Positions 1-12,500 of a stretch of 64,000 nt of DNA are shown one piece after another. The position numbers and the translations under genes are program-made. This DNA is from Histoplasma ohiense (Eukaryota > Ascomycota > Eurotiomycetes > Onygenales > Ajellomycetaceae). Each line of letters begins with the position of its first letter. Position 1 is the first letter of the stretch. The notes beneath the pieces are model-generated. The model saw only the letters and a list, made by a program, of their open reading frames with translations, ran no database searches and was not told the origin of the DNA. The DNA is taken from assembly GCA_017607445.1 (NCBI GenBank), contig JAEVHH010000004.1, positions 3,534,001 through 3,598,000 on the forward strand. Reading direction: 5' to 3'.

Positions 1-1133
1 CCAGCTGTTTTCATTGCTGATTCAGAGTCTATGGAGGATGATATGCTGTCTGCCATTGAGAGCATTTGCTTGGGTTGTCTGAAGAGATTGCAGAACCTCT
101 CAGTATATCCTTGCTTTGTGAATGATGAATGAACACACTGTTACATCTATCATATATCAAATAGAAGTTGTGCTGCTGTAAGTTTTCTTAAACTAAGATT
201 GTCATGAGTACTAACAGATTTTAGATGTCTGAGCACTTTTACAAAACTGATTAATCTTTGATCAATGAATTTCATAAGATGCTGCTCTTCAACAAAGTTT
301 CAGATGAAAGATTTGTCACATATCAAACTGCTGTTGCAAGGTTTGTATTTGACATGCAGATCTATAAGAACACAGATGAGGTTCTAGAATTCTATATGAA
401 CTCTGATGATCTGTTGTCACAGCAGAGTGTGGCATTCAATTATAGCAGTGTTTCAGAAAGTGCATTTTCACATTCTGCTATTACATCAGTGTCATTCTCA
501 CTGAGCCAAGATTTTGATATGTTATTTGAGTTGATCAATAATGTAGATGAAGATGAGGAAGCAGATGATTTTGTTGAAGTGTTAGAAAGAAATACAGCAG
601 CATATTGCTGTTGTTGTATTTGACATTTAACAACATCCCTTCATCATCATTGTGAGTCTGCTGAGAATTGATGTAAAAAATGCAAGCACTGCTCAGTGAC
701 AAAGCACATCTGCATTTCAGTAAGTTATTATTCAAAACAAATGTTTTTACAGTATATAATATTAACTTTCTATTAGATGTCAGCAAATGCTGTTGAATTG
801 ACTCAGATGATTATCAACACTGCTGAGAATCTAATTGTTGCTGATGTGAATACTTCAAACATTAACATTTTGCAGAGCACTGTGACTGCAGTGATTAGAT
901 TCTTTGCTGTGAAGATTCAGAAGATTCAACAAGATGATTCTTCTGAAACTTCAGCTGAAATGATGATTGATGAGATCTCAGTGATTACATCATCAGTTGC
1001 AGCTCTCAAGTCATCATTGAAATATCATACTTCATCAGTTGAGAAAATTCAGAATAATAAGCAGGTTTGTCTTGATAACAATTTCTCAAATAACACTGAT
1101 CAAGCTGAGGCAGATCTGTTTTTTAATCTCTGA
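1..1133 (+). pseudogene. Extra antisense gene of the chromovirus, copy A (5' truncated by window)
   Basis: This is a spliced gene on the strand opposite pol. Exon 1 is cut by the window edge and ends near 177. An intron with GTAAGT, an ACTAAC branch site and TAG lies at 178..224. Exon 2 is about 225..719. A second intron with GTAAGT and a TAG acceptor lies at 720..776, and exon 3 is 777..1133. Exon 1 encodes a cysteine pair (CLGCLKRL) and more Cys/His residues downstream, like a small zinc-binding cluster. Exon 2 ends with KCKHC. Exon 3 encodes a 118-residue segment starting MSANAVELTQ. Exon 2 has in-frame stops. The family is not recognised. The inverted copy at 6410..7551 keeps the same exon and intron plan. 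Confidence 0.6.
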
Positions 1134-1176
1134 GTAGAATAAGTATATTCAGCAGTCATCATTGTCTTCTTCATTT

Positions 1177-4100
1177 TCATTTACTAACTGACTTCTGATA
1201 GATTTTATTAAACTGTTCCAAGTACTTCTGACTGTTCATTAAGTTTTTCTCAGATTCTCAAGAATTGTCTGCATCTGTACAATCTTTCCATTTAACAAGA
1301 TATTGTGTTTGATCACAGTATTGATGCTTGTCTAATATAGCTTCAACTTCTCATTTCTCTTGCATGTCTATAATTATCAATTCTGCTTGCAGAATTTGTC
1401 TGTCGCGTGTGTGATATGATTTGAGAAGGGAAACATGGAATACAGAATGAATTTCTTTATATTACAATGTGAGTTTCAGTTTGTACATCTGCATACCACA
1501 GATATCAATTATTTGAAAGAGATTCAAAAATCAATGATCTAGTTTGAGTGAGGATTGCAAGGTGGATATATTTTTTGCACACAGCATTACTCAGTTCTCT
1601 ATCTTAAAGCTTTTTGATATATGACATTGATTGTAATACTTTTTCTCAGCTGTTTTGACAGCTTTCAGACATTCTCAGATCTTGTTCTCTGCTTGCTTCA
1701 TTCATTCCACTTGTTTCATCATCAATTTTGACACACTCATGCTTGGGAGTTTCATATCTATACAAAGTTCAGTTGATCGGCCGATCATTGCTTCAGATGA
1801 TGTTATTTTTATTGATGTGTGGAAGGTGTTGTTATATGCTCATTGCATCAGAGGAATCCATTCTATCCAATTATCTTGCTGATAGCTGTAATATGTGCAA
1901 AGATAATGTTCAATCATCTGGTTCAATTGTTCTGTCTGACTGTTGGTTTGCGGGTGGAATGCTGTTGATAATTTTCATCAGACATGAAGCAGATAACACA
2001 ATGTTGATCAAAACTTGCTATTTATTAATGAATCTCAGTTGTTAATAATGTTCACAGATAGATCAAAGTTCTTTGCAATTCTTTATATAATAATATCTGC
2101 AAGTTCTTCTGCATCTAGCTCTGAAGATGTGGGCACAATTATGACTCATTTGATGAATAAATCAACAAATACAACAATAGTATTATAGATTTGATTTCTC
2201 TTTTTATTATCTGACAGATTTTCAATAAAGTCCATGCTAATTGTATGCCATTTCTTATCTGACACTGAATGTGGTTGTAGCAATCTGTACAGCTTGTGCT
2301 GCAGTATCTTGACATGTTGGCAAACATCACAAGTTCTCACATATTCTGCAATCTCATTGCTCATACCATGCTACAAGTACTTGCATTTGATCATTTTGAT
2401 GATTTTGTCACATTCAAAATGGCCATCTTGAGGATTATTGTGATTCATTTTCATTATTTCATGTTTTACAGTTTTATCTTGCAGTATGTAGACTTTATCA
2501 TCTTTTCTGAACAGATTATCTTTATCTACTGCTCAGATCAAATGATTATCTATATTAGTATCACTTATTTCTAGTCTTCTGTGAAGTTCAGATGTGCTGA
2601 TGTTTCTATTCTGAATCTGCAGTAAGAATTCAATGATAGATTTGACTATCTCTTTATGATAGACTGTTTTGAACTCAAATATCTTGATGATTAGAATCTG
2701 TGATATCAGAGTTTCTAGATTTAACTCTGTAACATCTGTAATCTCATTCTCATCTGCAGATGCATTCTTTATTCTGCAGAGATTGTTATTATTGATGACT
2801 ACAGATCTCTTCACTCAACAATTTTCATTAGCTTGCAGATTTTTTCACATCATTTTGATACATTGATCTAATTTTGTATTTTCTTTTGTCTTTAGTGACT
2901 TAAAGATTCTCTTATGCAGCTTCTCTTGCAGAGTAGAAAGCTCTGTCAAGAGAGCTGTGTGTTTTACAAAATCTGAGCAATAACTTGATACATCTGTGGG
3001 ATTATTTTTCTCAGAACAGTGCTCTATTTCAAAATCAAACACTGAGAGCATTTTCATTCAGCAAATCTGACATTCATTTAGCTGCTTTGTTGTCATGAAA
3101 CATTGGAGATTGACATGATCAGATAAAACAGTTATTGAGTGTCTGCTATTATATAAGTAGTGATGCCATTGTCTGAAAGCTTCTACAATCAGCAACATTT
3201 TTAGATCATATATTTGATAATATCTTTCTGTTTCTGTGAGCTTTCTAGACCAAAACATGATCAGATGTCAGTGATCATCATTCATTAATTGTGATATTAC
3301 TGCAGTGATTGCAATATCAGATCTGTCTGTTTCTATATGAAGTTTTCACTGTGGATCAAAGTGAATCAACAACAGTGCTTTTGTAAAGCATTCTTTTAAC
3401 TGCAAAATTGCATGTTTGTAGTTTTCATCTAACTGAACAGATGTGTTATTCTTTCCTCTTTTCATTTTATAATCTTTTAACAATTCAGTCAGAGATGCTG
3501 TTATTATTGAGAACTTGTATATGAATTGACAATAAAAATTGATAAATTCTAGAAATATTTGCAATTCATTTATAGTTCACAGTTCTGATCAATCTAGAAT
3601 TGTGTCAATGTGATGTTTCTCAACAGTAATGCTCTGCATGATAACCACAAAACTCAAAAATCCAATTTCTGTTGTGTGGAACATACACTTACTAAGTTTG
3701 ACATATAGTCTCCATCACCTTAACCATTCCAGCATGTTCTTAACATGGACGACATGTTCATCAAGCATGTTTGAATAGATTATGATATCATCAAGATAAG
3801 CCACACAATATACATCTAAAAGATCACTGAGGGCTTTGTTGATATAAGATTGAAAGATCACAGAGACATTGATTAGCTCAAAAGATAAAACTAGATATTC
3901 AAAATATTCATATCATATTCAAAATGCTGTTTTCCATTCATTCTCCACTCATATGCAAATTCTATAATACACATCTCTAAGGTTCAGCTGTGTATATATT
4001 TTGACATCTGCTAATCTATCAAGTATTTCACTTATCAAAGACAGTGGATATTGATTCTTGATCATTATTTCATTCAATTCTTGATAATCCACACAAAGAT

Positions 4101-5950
4101 GCAGAGTTTCATCTTTCTTAAGTGTGAATAATATTGATGTGTCTGCTGAGCTCTTGAACAGATGTATTCAATTCTTCTCTAACATTTTTTCAATATATTC
4201 TTGAAGAATGGAGAGTTCTTGAGATGATAAGTTATATATCAGTTGATATGAGAGTTTCTTGCCAGGTTTGAGATCTATAACATGATCATGAGATGTGTGT
4301 TCAGTGTCAGATATGTCTTTTCAGAATACATCAAGATAATCTTTATAATCATCTGAAATGTTTGACTCAGTTGCTGCACTCACAGCTTGTAACAGTAAGA
4401 CAGTGAATATAATATTGCCATCATTAATTAGTGTTGTGAATTCTTTAGCAGTATTCAGATGCATGTGGTTAATATTTAATGCTTTTCTATAGGTTCAGCA
4501 TCTTCACACCCAGTTGATATCAGGGTTTGCAGCTTTCAACCACAGCATGCTCAAAATTACATTATATTCACTAATGTCAGTCTCTTTGAAATGGTGGAAT
4601 CCTTCTCAGAGAATATGTTCATCATCAATAATCTTCATTGCAGCTCTTCATTGTTCATATGATTTAATCTTATGATTATCAATTGCTTCCACTACTTTTG
4701 GTTTACCTTCTGCCTTCAAGAAATATTTTGATGCCCAGATGTGGGACACAAAGTTCACATTCATGTCAGAATCCACTAGTGTTCACATCATTGACCATTC
4801 TGCTTCTGTCAGCATTCACATATTCATTGTCAATAATCATTTATCTTGCAGTCTAGTTGTTCATATTCTCAATGCAGCAGCTGCTCCTACAATTGAAATT
4901 GCTGATTTTTTGCTTATTGAATTTGGTTGTGCTTTTTGAGATGTAATATTCAACAATCATTTGCAACATGACCCTTCTTATGACAGTGAGAACACTTCTT
5001 CATCCAGTTATATTTATCTTTCTTGATTTGTTCAGTTGAACCCATTTATTCCTCTCATTTCCTCTTGTTCTGATGATTGCTAGATTTATCAGAATGATGC
5101 TGATTTTCTACAAATATTGCAGGTCTTTCTTTGTGAATAGTATGCTGTTGCTCTGACATATTTTCCTCAAGAGTCTGTAGAGTTTGAAGCAACTCTTTGT
5201 AGTTCTGAGGCTCTTGATTTCAACAGTTGAATTCTGTGTGTAATATCTTCAACATTTTACTATGCAAGTTATTCATTCTTTGTTCTTTGCTACATGAGGG
5301 TAAGTAGTATTCTCAGTTTTTGAGATATTTAGAGAAATTGTGTATTGATTGTCATTCTTGTTGTTTCATATCTTGAAACTTTTGACTTGTCAATTGATGC
5401 TGGTTCTGTGGATTGTTAATTTGTATTTCTAGGTGTGATAATATATCATCAAAAGTCAACAGTGTTGCTTCTCCACATCTCTTATACAATGATACAAAAT
5501 TCAATCATTTCTGCTTAATATGGATGTCAAGATAGAGTTTAGCATCATTTATCTTGTGTTCTTCCTTTCAATAATACCAGCAGTGGCATGTAAAGAGAGT
5601 CAACATGCAATCTTTATAGTTCTTGAATTCTAACATATTTTTTCCTTGATAATAGTCCTTAATCTTCAACCTTGATGGTGTTTCATTATCATCATTCATA
5701 TCATTCACAGATTGATTTTGTGGTGGTTCTGTGGTGATATTCTGAGTTAATTGAAGCTTGATGAGAGTATCTTCACAAATCTGTGCTTTCAACTCATTGA
5801 GTCACTGTTGCACATGCAGAATAGCTAATTGCTGCTCTCATTCACAGATTTGATCATTCAACTGTTGCAAATGCACATTGTGATCATCAGAGGCAGTAGA
5901 GGATTCAGATTGATTTTCAAGAAATCTTACACATATTGAGATCATCTTGT
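1177..5950 (-). pseudogene. Degenerate gag-pol polyprotein of gypsy chromovirus
   Basis: Read from right to left on the minus strand. A gag-like segment (IKDYYQGKN) lies at 5568..5792. A zinc knuckle (CSHCHKKGHVANDC) lies near 4943..4990. A protease-like stretch (LVDSDMNVNFV) is near 4770. The reverse transcriptase includes CVDYQELNEI and the catalytic YLDD near 3785..3800, followed by thumb/connection sequence (3346..3564). RNase H is at about 2850..3258 (FWSRKLTETERYYQIYDLKM). The integrase zinc-binding part has CDVCQHVK, followed by the core start HTISMDFIENL (about 2146..2364). A chromodomain (QYLVKWKD, NLMNSQKYLEQF) ends at the stop 1177..1179. Stops are scattered through every domain, so no functional protein is made. 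Confidence 0.88.
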
Positions 5951-6050
5951 GTGTTTTAACTAATGTTGCATGTTTTAACTAACATTGTGTGCTTTATTGT
6001 AGATGTGTGTAACAACAGACCACTCAAATAAAGTTATGAGTGATTAGAAT

Positions 6051-6321
6051 TGTAAGAGATGGTTGTAGGTATAATTATGAGAGTAGTGTGAAGTACACAT
6101 GTAGAATGTTAAGAAGGTAGCAATCTCTATTATTCAAAGCTAATCACTGATCTTCTAATATCTATGAATATCAGCAAGCATTATATAGGCGACCATCACA
6201 CACTATAGCTGTCTATGATGTCATACACTATGTCTCTCCTCATTAATTCTGGCATGTTCTGTGTTCTTCTATCGCCACATAGCTATTTTCTAATATAGAT
6301 ATCTCCATTGCGTCTATTACA
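6051..6321 (-). repeat. 5' LTR of the minus-strand chromovirus (271 bp)
   Basis: On the minus strand the repeat begins TGTAATAGACG and ends TTACA, giving a TGTAA/TTACA terminal inverted repeat. Its sequence and length match the LTR at 8095..8365 in the opposite orientation. It abuts pol-terminal sequence of the second copy at 6322. Several CpG sites kept here are TpG or CpA in the other LTR. Confidence 0.87.
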
Positions 6322-6409
6322 TTGAAACAGTTTAATAAAATCTATCAGAAGTCAGTCAGTAAATGAAAATGAAGAAGACAACAATGACTGCTGAATATAT
6401 TTATTTCAT

Positions 6410-7551
6410 TCAGAAATTAAAAAACAGATCTGTCTCAGCTTGATCAGTGTCATTCAAGAAATTGTCATCAAGACAAATCTGCTTATTATTCTGAATTTTC
6501 TCAACTGATGAAGCACAATGTTTCAACAATGACTTGAAAGCTATGACTGATGATGTAATCATCAGAACTTCATCAATCATCATTTCAGTCAGAGTTTCAG
6601 AAGAATCATCTTGTTGAATCTTCTGAATCTTCACAGCAAAGAATCTAATCATCACAGTCACAGCACTCTGCAAAACATTAACATTCAAAGCATTCACATC
6701 AGTGACAATTAGATCCTCAGCAGCATTGATAACTGTCTGAGTCAATTCAACAGCATTCACTGACATCTAATAGAAAGTTAATATTATATATCATAAAAAC
6801 ATTTGTTTTGAATAATAACTTACTGAAATGCAGATGTGCTTCATCACTGAGCAGTGTTTGCATTTTTTGCATCAACTCTCAGCAGACTCACAATGATGAT
6901 GAGGGGATGTTGTCAAATGTCAAATACAACAACAGTAATATGCTGCTGTGTTTCTTTCTAACATTTCAACAGAATCATTCACTTTCTCATCTTCATCTAC
7001 ATTATCAGTCAACTCAAATAATGTACCAAGATCTTGGCTCAGTGAGAATGACATCAATGTAATAGTAGAATGTGAAAATGCATTTTCTGAAATGCTGCTA
7101 TAATTGAATATCACACTCTACTGTGACAATAGATTGTCAGAGTTTATATAGAATTCTAGAATCTCATCTGCATTCTTATAGATCTGCACATCAAGTACAA
7201 ATCTCACAACAGCAGTTTGATACATGACAAATCTCTCATCTGAAACTTCATCAAAGAACAGCATCTTGTGAAATTCATTGATCAAAGATTAATCAGTTTC
7301 ATGAAAGTGCTCAGACATCTATAATCTGTTAGTACTCAAAATAATCTCAGTTTAAGAAAACTTACAGCAGCACAACTTCTATTTGATATATGACAGATGT
7401 GACAGCATATCTGTCTATCATTCATAAAGTAAGAATATACTGAAGGATTCTGCAATCTCTTCAGACAACTCAAGCAAATGCTCTCAATGACAGATAGCAT
7501 ATCACTCTCTATAGACTTCAAATCAGCAACAGAAACAGCTGGTTCTGACAT
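6410..7551 (-). pseudogene. Extra antisense gene of the chromovirus, copy B (complete span)
   Basis: Exon 1 (7551..7366) starts with ATG and encodes MSEPAVSVADLKS, then CLSCLKRL and a Cys/His-rich stretch (CCHICHISNRSC). Intron 1 (7365..7319) has GTAAGT, ACTAAC and TAG signals. Exon 2 runs from 7318 to about 6826, with a stop (GAT TAA) where copy A shows the same change, consistent with a CAA-to-TAA mutation. Intron 2 starts with GTAAGT and ends just before 6766. Exon 3 (6766..6410) encodes 118 residues. An N-terminal zinc-cluster-like segment and acidic or helical later parts are visible. No known family is recognised. Position after pol and opposite strand are the same in both copies, so the gene belongs to the element. 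Confidence 0.62.
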
Positions 7552-8094
7552 TCTATCATAACTTTAATCAGTACCAAGACCTTGTTCAAAGAAGAAGAAG
7601 AAGCAAAAATAACAAGAAAGAAAAACAGATGTTGAAAATTGAGATCAATATTGCAATGCTGATCAAAGAGATTGCAACAACACAAAACTCAACTCAAAAT
7701 GAAAAACACAACCACACAATCAAAACTTCAAATTTCACAATAAAAATCACATAGAAGAATACAGTGTACTTTGTTTGATAAATTAATGTATTCTTTTTAA
7801 ATAAAAAATCATTGATGATGATGGTGGTGATGATTTTGTTAGAGTATGATTTTTTGATGTAAAAGTCAAAGAAAAGAGGTTCAGAAATTGTGTCTAAATC
7901 ATGATTGAACTGCAATGACACTGAAGATGAAAAAATATTCTTCTGAAACAGCAATACTTCAGAATTAACCTCAACAATTAATCCAGCTCAATTCTGTGAA
8001 TTTCATACAATATCAATCATGCAGCACATATTACAAACTTCACACATCACAGTAAAAAGCTCTGAGAATCAGATCTTTGAAGAAGAGAGATAAT
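7552..8094. other. Non-coding stretch between antisense gene and 3' LTR
   Basis: AT-rich sequence that would hold the promoter of the antisense gene and the polypurine tract of the retroelement (GAAGAAGAGAGA at 8079..8090, four bases before the LTR). No coding sequence is supported. Short minus-strand frames here are low-complexity. Confidence 0.55.
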
Positions 8095-8365
8095 TGTAAT
8101 AAGCACAATGAAGATATCTATATTAGAAAATAGCTATGTGGTGATAGAAGAACACAGAACACATCAGAATTAATGAGAAGAGATATAGCACACAGCACCA
8201 TAGACAGCTGTAGCATGTGATGATTGTCTATATAATGCTCACTGATATTCATAGATATTAGAAGATCAGTGATTAGCTTTGAATAATAGAGATTGCTATC
8301 TTCTTAACATTCTACATGCGTACTTCACACTACTTTCATAATTATATCTACAATCATCTCTTACA
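8095..8365 (+). repeat. 3' LTR of the plus-strand chromovirus copy (271 bp)
   Basis: It begins TGTAATAAGC and ends TTACA. It has the same length as the LTR at 6051..6321 and is highly similar to it in reverse complement. A purine-rich tract lies immediately upstream, as expected of a 3' LTR. Compared with the other LTR, this one shows C-to-T and G-to-A changes at former CpG sites and some other positions. Confidence 0.87.
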
Positions 8366-8399
8366 GCAGTATAGCTGCAGCAGAGTTTTCATTTGTGTC

Positions 8400-9340
8400 A
8401 GCATCATCAAATATTTTGATCTGAGTTGTCAGATTTGTATATATCTCTATTTTTTGAAATCAGTTTCTAGTTTCTCAATCTGAAGTCTTCAATTCAGTGT
8501 CTTCAATTGATGAAAATTCAACTTATATTTCATATATCATTGTTCTTGCTCAGAGAATTGATCAAAGTCAATAACTTCTCACACTCAGTAAAAAATCAGA
8601 AAGAACTTTTCAGCAGTAAATGAATCACAGAAGTATTCAAAGATGATTGATTCTTTATAGCAATTATGCAATTCAATTATCACTGAACTTTCTCTGCTCT
8701 TTGCCTTTTTCTATTGAACATGATTCTATATTAATATATGATTAGCTAAGTTGGTGAGAAAAGTTTTGATATCCACTGAAAAGTTGATATTTCTCATCAG
8801 TGATTTGTTATAACTCATCAGAGATTTAAGATATCTTGCTGAAAAGTTGCTATTTTTGCTAAAATCTAAATACTGAAATACTACTTGCCTTCATTTCTTT
8901 AAGAGTTCAGAACTTTCATATTTTAATTGCATTCAGCATCATTGTTCTGCTGAATGAAAAGATGTATGAAGTTTTATTCTTTGTTTTTGTCACACTTGAA
9001 ACTGTCTGATTCAAGTTATTTTTCATGAAAGAAAGAAAATACATTCATTTTGTCTTCAAATGCAGATGTTGCTCTGTCAGCTGAATTTTCTTCTCATACA
9101 TTTCTGCATCTGAATGTCAGATTCAGCAATATTTTTTTGATGAACTGCTTGATATTGATGATGAGTTTGACTTCTTCTCATCTGTCTGATATTCTCTATT
9201 GCTGTCATTATATTCACCCTATGATTCAGATATGTCAATATTGAATATCTTATGAAATCAGTGATTTGTTGCATTAAATCTATCAAATGAAAGAGTTCCA
9301 AGAGATCTAGTAAAGCAGGGTTCATGGCAATGTTCATTTT
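8400..9340 (-). pseudogene. Degenerate minus-strand reading frames left of the transposase
   Basis: An ATG-led frame near 8720 (MFNRKRQRAEKVQ) and a longer frame at 9337..9077 (86 residues starting MNIAMNPALLDL, with NIRQMRRSQ) point to one or two decayed genes opposite the transposase. They could be an accessory gene of the same DNA transposon or an older insertion. No domain is recognised, and the region is full of stops. Confidence 0.3.
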
Positions 9341-9599
9341 GATAAATTACTGATATATATTTCAGCAACTTGCAGAAATATAATCTTGAAACAAAGAAAG
9401 TAGTTTGATTGTTAATATCAAATTGATGTAGATTGTCACTGATTGCAGCTTTTATTGATATATCTTCTTTTGATAATTCAATCTCATCTCTTTATTTTGT
9501 TAAAACCACTCACTCACTTCATTCATATCTTTTCAACTATACAACTTTTTCTATGAATCATATCATTAAGCAAAATATTATGTCTGTTTAATTAAAATT

Positions 9600-12500
9600 C
9601 AAAACACTATCTGCTATCTGCCTCTAGACAAGAATCTGTGAATGATCAATCAGAATTTCAGCCTCAGAGCTCTCTTTTCTCAGAAACTGCAAATAAAGAT
9701 TTCATCAACAGTGATTCAGATAATAATACTTTTGATGAAGAAACATTGCTATTTTCAGTAAGTTTATCACTTTTGATGTCTCTATTATTCTAAAAACTAA
9801 CATTTTCTAAAGGCAGAGCCATATAACAAGAATGCTGCTGATAATATTGAGTATATTGAGTGGCTTTTGAAGACTGCTGCAGAGGAGAATATCTCAGAAA
9901 ATGATGATCAAGAAGATTCTGATGAGTCTGTTGCTGAAGATATTGCTGTTGCTGTTATTTCTCATTCTACTGATCAATTTATTGATTCTGATCCAGCAAT
10001 TGATATAGCTCACAAATGTAGTAACTTTGAAATGAATTCATTTGTTCTGACAATGAAACTCTGAGTCAAAGAGTTGGGTATTTTCTGAAAAAACTACAAA
10101 TCACTACTTCAAATTCTGCATTTATTGAAGAATACATTGCTGATCAGTCTGCTCTCTGAAGGTCTCTCAACTCTGAAAAAGCAATACAGATCACAATTTT
10201 CAATTTTAGCAGTCAAGAAAATCTCAATTTCAATAGTATCATCAATTCAAATATCAACTCTGAGTTCTGCTCAGAAAAATCTCACTGAATTCTTCATGAG
10301 ATCATTCTACTTTCAAAATCTGATTCTCTTAATATCTGCACTTCTCAAATCCCCAACTTTCCAGAGACAAATGTATATAGAAATGATGGATATTGTCAAC
10401 AATTTCACTGAGTTATAGCAATCTCATAGTTGAGAGAGCTCTGTCAAATATTGTTCTGATGACTTCACACAATATCCATCAACAAATAAACCTATTTTTT
10501 CTTCAGATTTTATTCAGTATCAGTGTGGGAATGTTGAATGCTACTGCAAATCAGAGTTGAATGACATATCTCATATTGAAAAAGTGCATTTTATTGAATG
10601 TGATTGCTGACATTCAGATATAGACTCTTATATGATAGTTCTGAAAGTTCAAGAAGTTGTTCATCATACTTCTCAGACAGCACAAAGATTGCCATTCTTA
10701 AATTCATCATTTCTCCTCTTAGAATTAATTGCAATGAAAGATGAGATGAAATATATCTCAATTACTCAAATTCTTGATCAACTTGATATTCATATGAATA
10801 CAACATTTGAATTAGATAGCAATCTGTCAGTGATATATGAGAATAAAGATCAGTATTTTCTTCATCAGATTATGAGAACTAAGACTGAAGTTGTTGAGAT
10901 ATGATCATATTGCAAATCATCATCAATTCAGACTGAGTTGAAAATTGCTGTATATGAATGAGATTTTTTGAAAATCATCTTTTGCTCTGATATAAAAGTT
11001 ATTTCTCTGTCATATCAATTATTTATTAATGAATTTGATTTATATTGAAACATGTACTGAAGCTTGATGAATTTTTATATGATTTCTGCACTGAGTGCTG
11101 TTGAGTGCTCAAAGTGAAACAATATTTTTACTCTAATCTTTGATTCTCATGATATCAATTTCTCTGACACTGTTGCTGCATTGTTGTATGACTTATCTAT
11201 ATTGAATTGTGAGAGGGTTATGATGAATATTGATGAAAAGATGAGAGTGATTGCATCTTACATTGCATTTCTTGAAGATATATCACAGCAAAATAGCAAT
11301 GCAGAGATCAAAAAATCAACTGCAAGAAGATCTTGCTGAAGCTGCTTTATTAATAACAAGAATTGATCAAATCTGAACTACAATCTACACAATAACAGCT
11401 GATTTCATCATCATATGCAACATCTTTGATCTAAATTGAATGATCTGCTGAATCCCACTCACAGAGAGCAAATGTGTCAAGAGTAGAGTATGACAGCACA
11501 AACAGTGTCTCTTTTTCAAATATATTCAAACTTAAATTTGATCTCTTTTTTCTCTTCTGATTCATGCTATAGTGAGTTTGCTGAAATATTGAAGATTTCA
11601 TATTCATTACTGATCTGCTCTGTCTTGTCACTGCATGATCAGCTGAAATACTTTCAAATATTGCAAACTTTCTCTTTTTTTCATGATTGAAATCATTTGC
11701 AGTTGCCACTCACTCATCTCAAAAAGTATCAACTTCAGAAATATGCTCAAGTCTCAATTATTATATCTCTTGTCTTACAGTGTGAACTCAAGAAAGAATG
11801 GCTCAGCTCAGCAATCAAGCAGATCATTTCTATAGCATTTTCAGCATCAAATCAATCATTCATTGATCTTATTATTCAGATATATACAGCTATTGCAAGA
11901 AGTAATAGTCTATTGATATTTCAATCTTCAAAAGAAAATGATTCTGAAGTGACTCATCAAATCATACTTACAGCTCACTGACAACTACAATTTCTTATTA
12001 AAGCAGCTGTCAGAGTAGTGATGACATTTGAATCATTCTGAGCTGACTCAATTGTTAGTTATCAGTCATTCTCTGCTTCAACTATAAATACAGTTGCTCT
12101 GTATATCAGCAGTGCTGACTATATAAAGAAAACAAAGCTTATATAATATATGAAGAGTAGATTGAATATACATATTGACTTGCACTATATTGAGTAGATT
12201 AAAGAATATACAATATTCAACAACTGCAATATTCTGATGAAAAAGAACAAACATCAGAACTATAAAAATCTAGTACAGTGAATAAATTATTAAAATATAA
12301 AAAAGATACTGCTCTTGCAGAAGAGCTTTCACTGAATCTTGTAACTAGTATTGAAAGATTTCTTTGACAAATCTGATATACATCTGATTCAGAAGATTCA
12401 AAAGTTATACACAGTTTGTTCAGCACTGTTCAATAATCTGCTGAGAATGAATGAAGAAGTTGATGAGAATGATGATTCACTGAACTACTCTGTCAAATTG

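Larger units (their letters stand above)
1..6321 (-). mobile_element. Ty3/gypsy chromovirus, minus-strand copy, 3' end outside window
   Basis: Read on the minus strand, the element starts with a 271-bp LTR (6321 down to 6051). It continues through a gag-like region, a zinc knuckle, protease-like sequence, reverse transcriptase, RNase H, integrase and a chromodomain, with a pol stop at 1177..1179. Beyond pol an extra gene runs in the opposite direction (plus strand, 1..1133). The 3' LTR would lie left of base 1 and is not seen. The order RT, RNase H, integrase, chromodomain defines Ty3/gypsy chromoviruses. Many in-frame stops show that it is dead. Confidence 0.88.
6322..8365 (+). mobile_element. 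3' end of a second chromovirus copy, plus strand
   Basis: Starting exactly at the LTR edge, the plus strand encodes the last codons of pol (QFNKIYQKSVSK then stop at 6364..6366). These are the same residues that end pol of the minus-strand copy. The extra antisense gene (6410..7551) follows, then non-coding sequence, a purine-rich tract at 8079..8090, and a 271-bp LTR at 8095..8365. The 5' part of this copy is missing. Segment 6322..7560 is an inverted repeat of 1..1212. Either the minus copy inserted into this copy, or the two were joined head to head by rearrangement. Confidence 0.82.
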
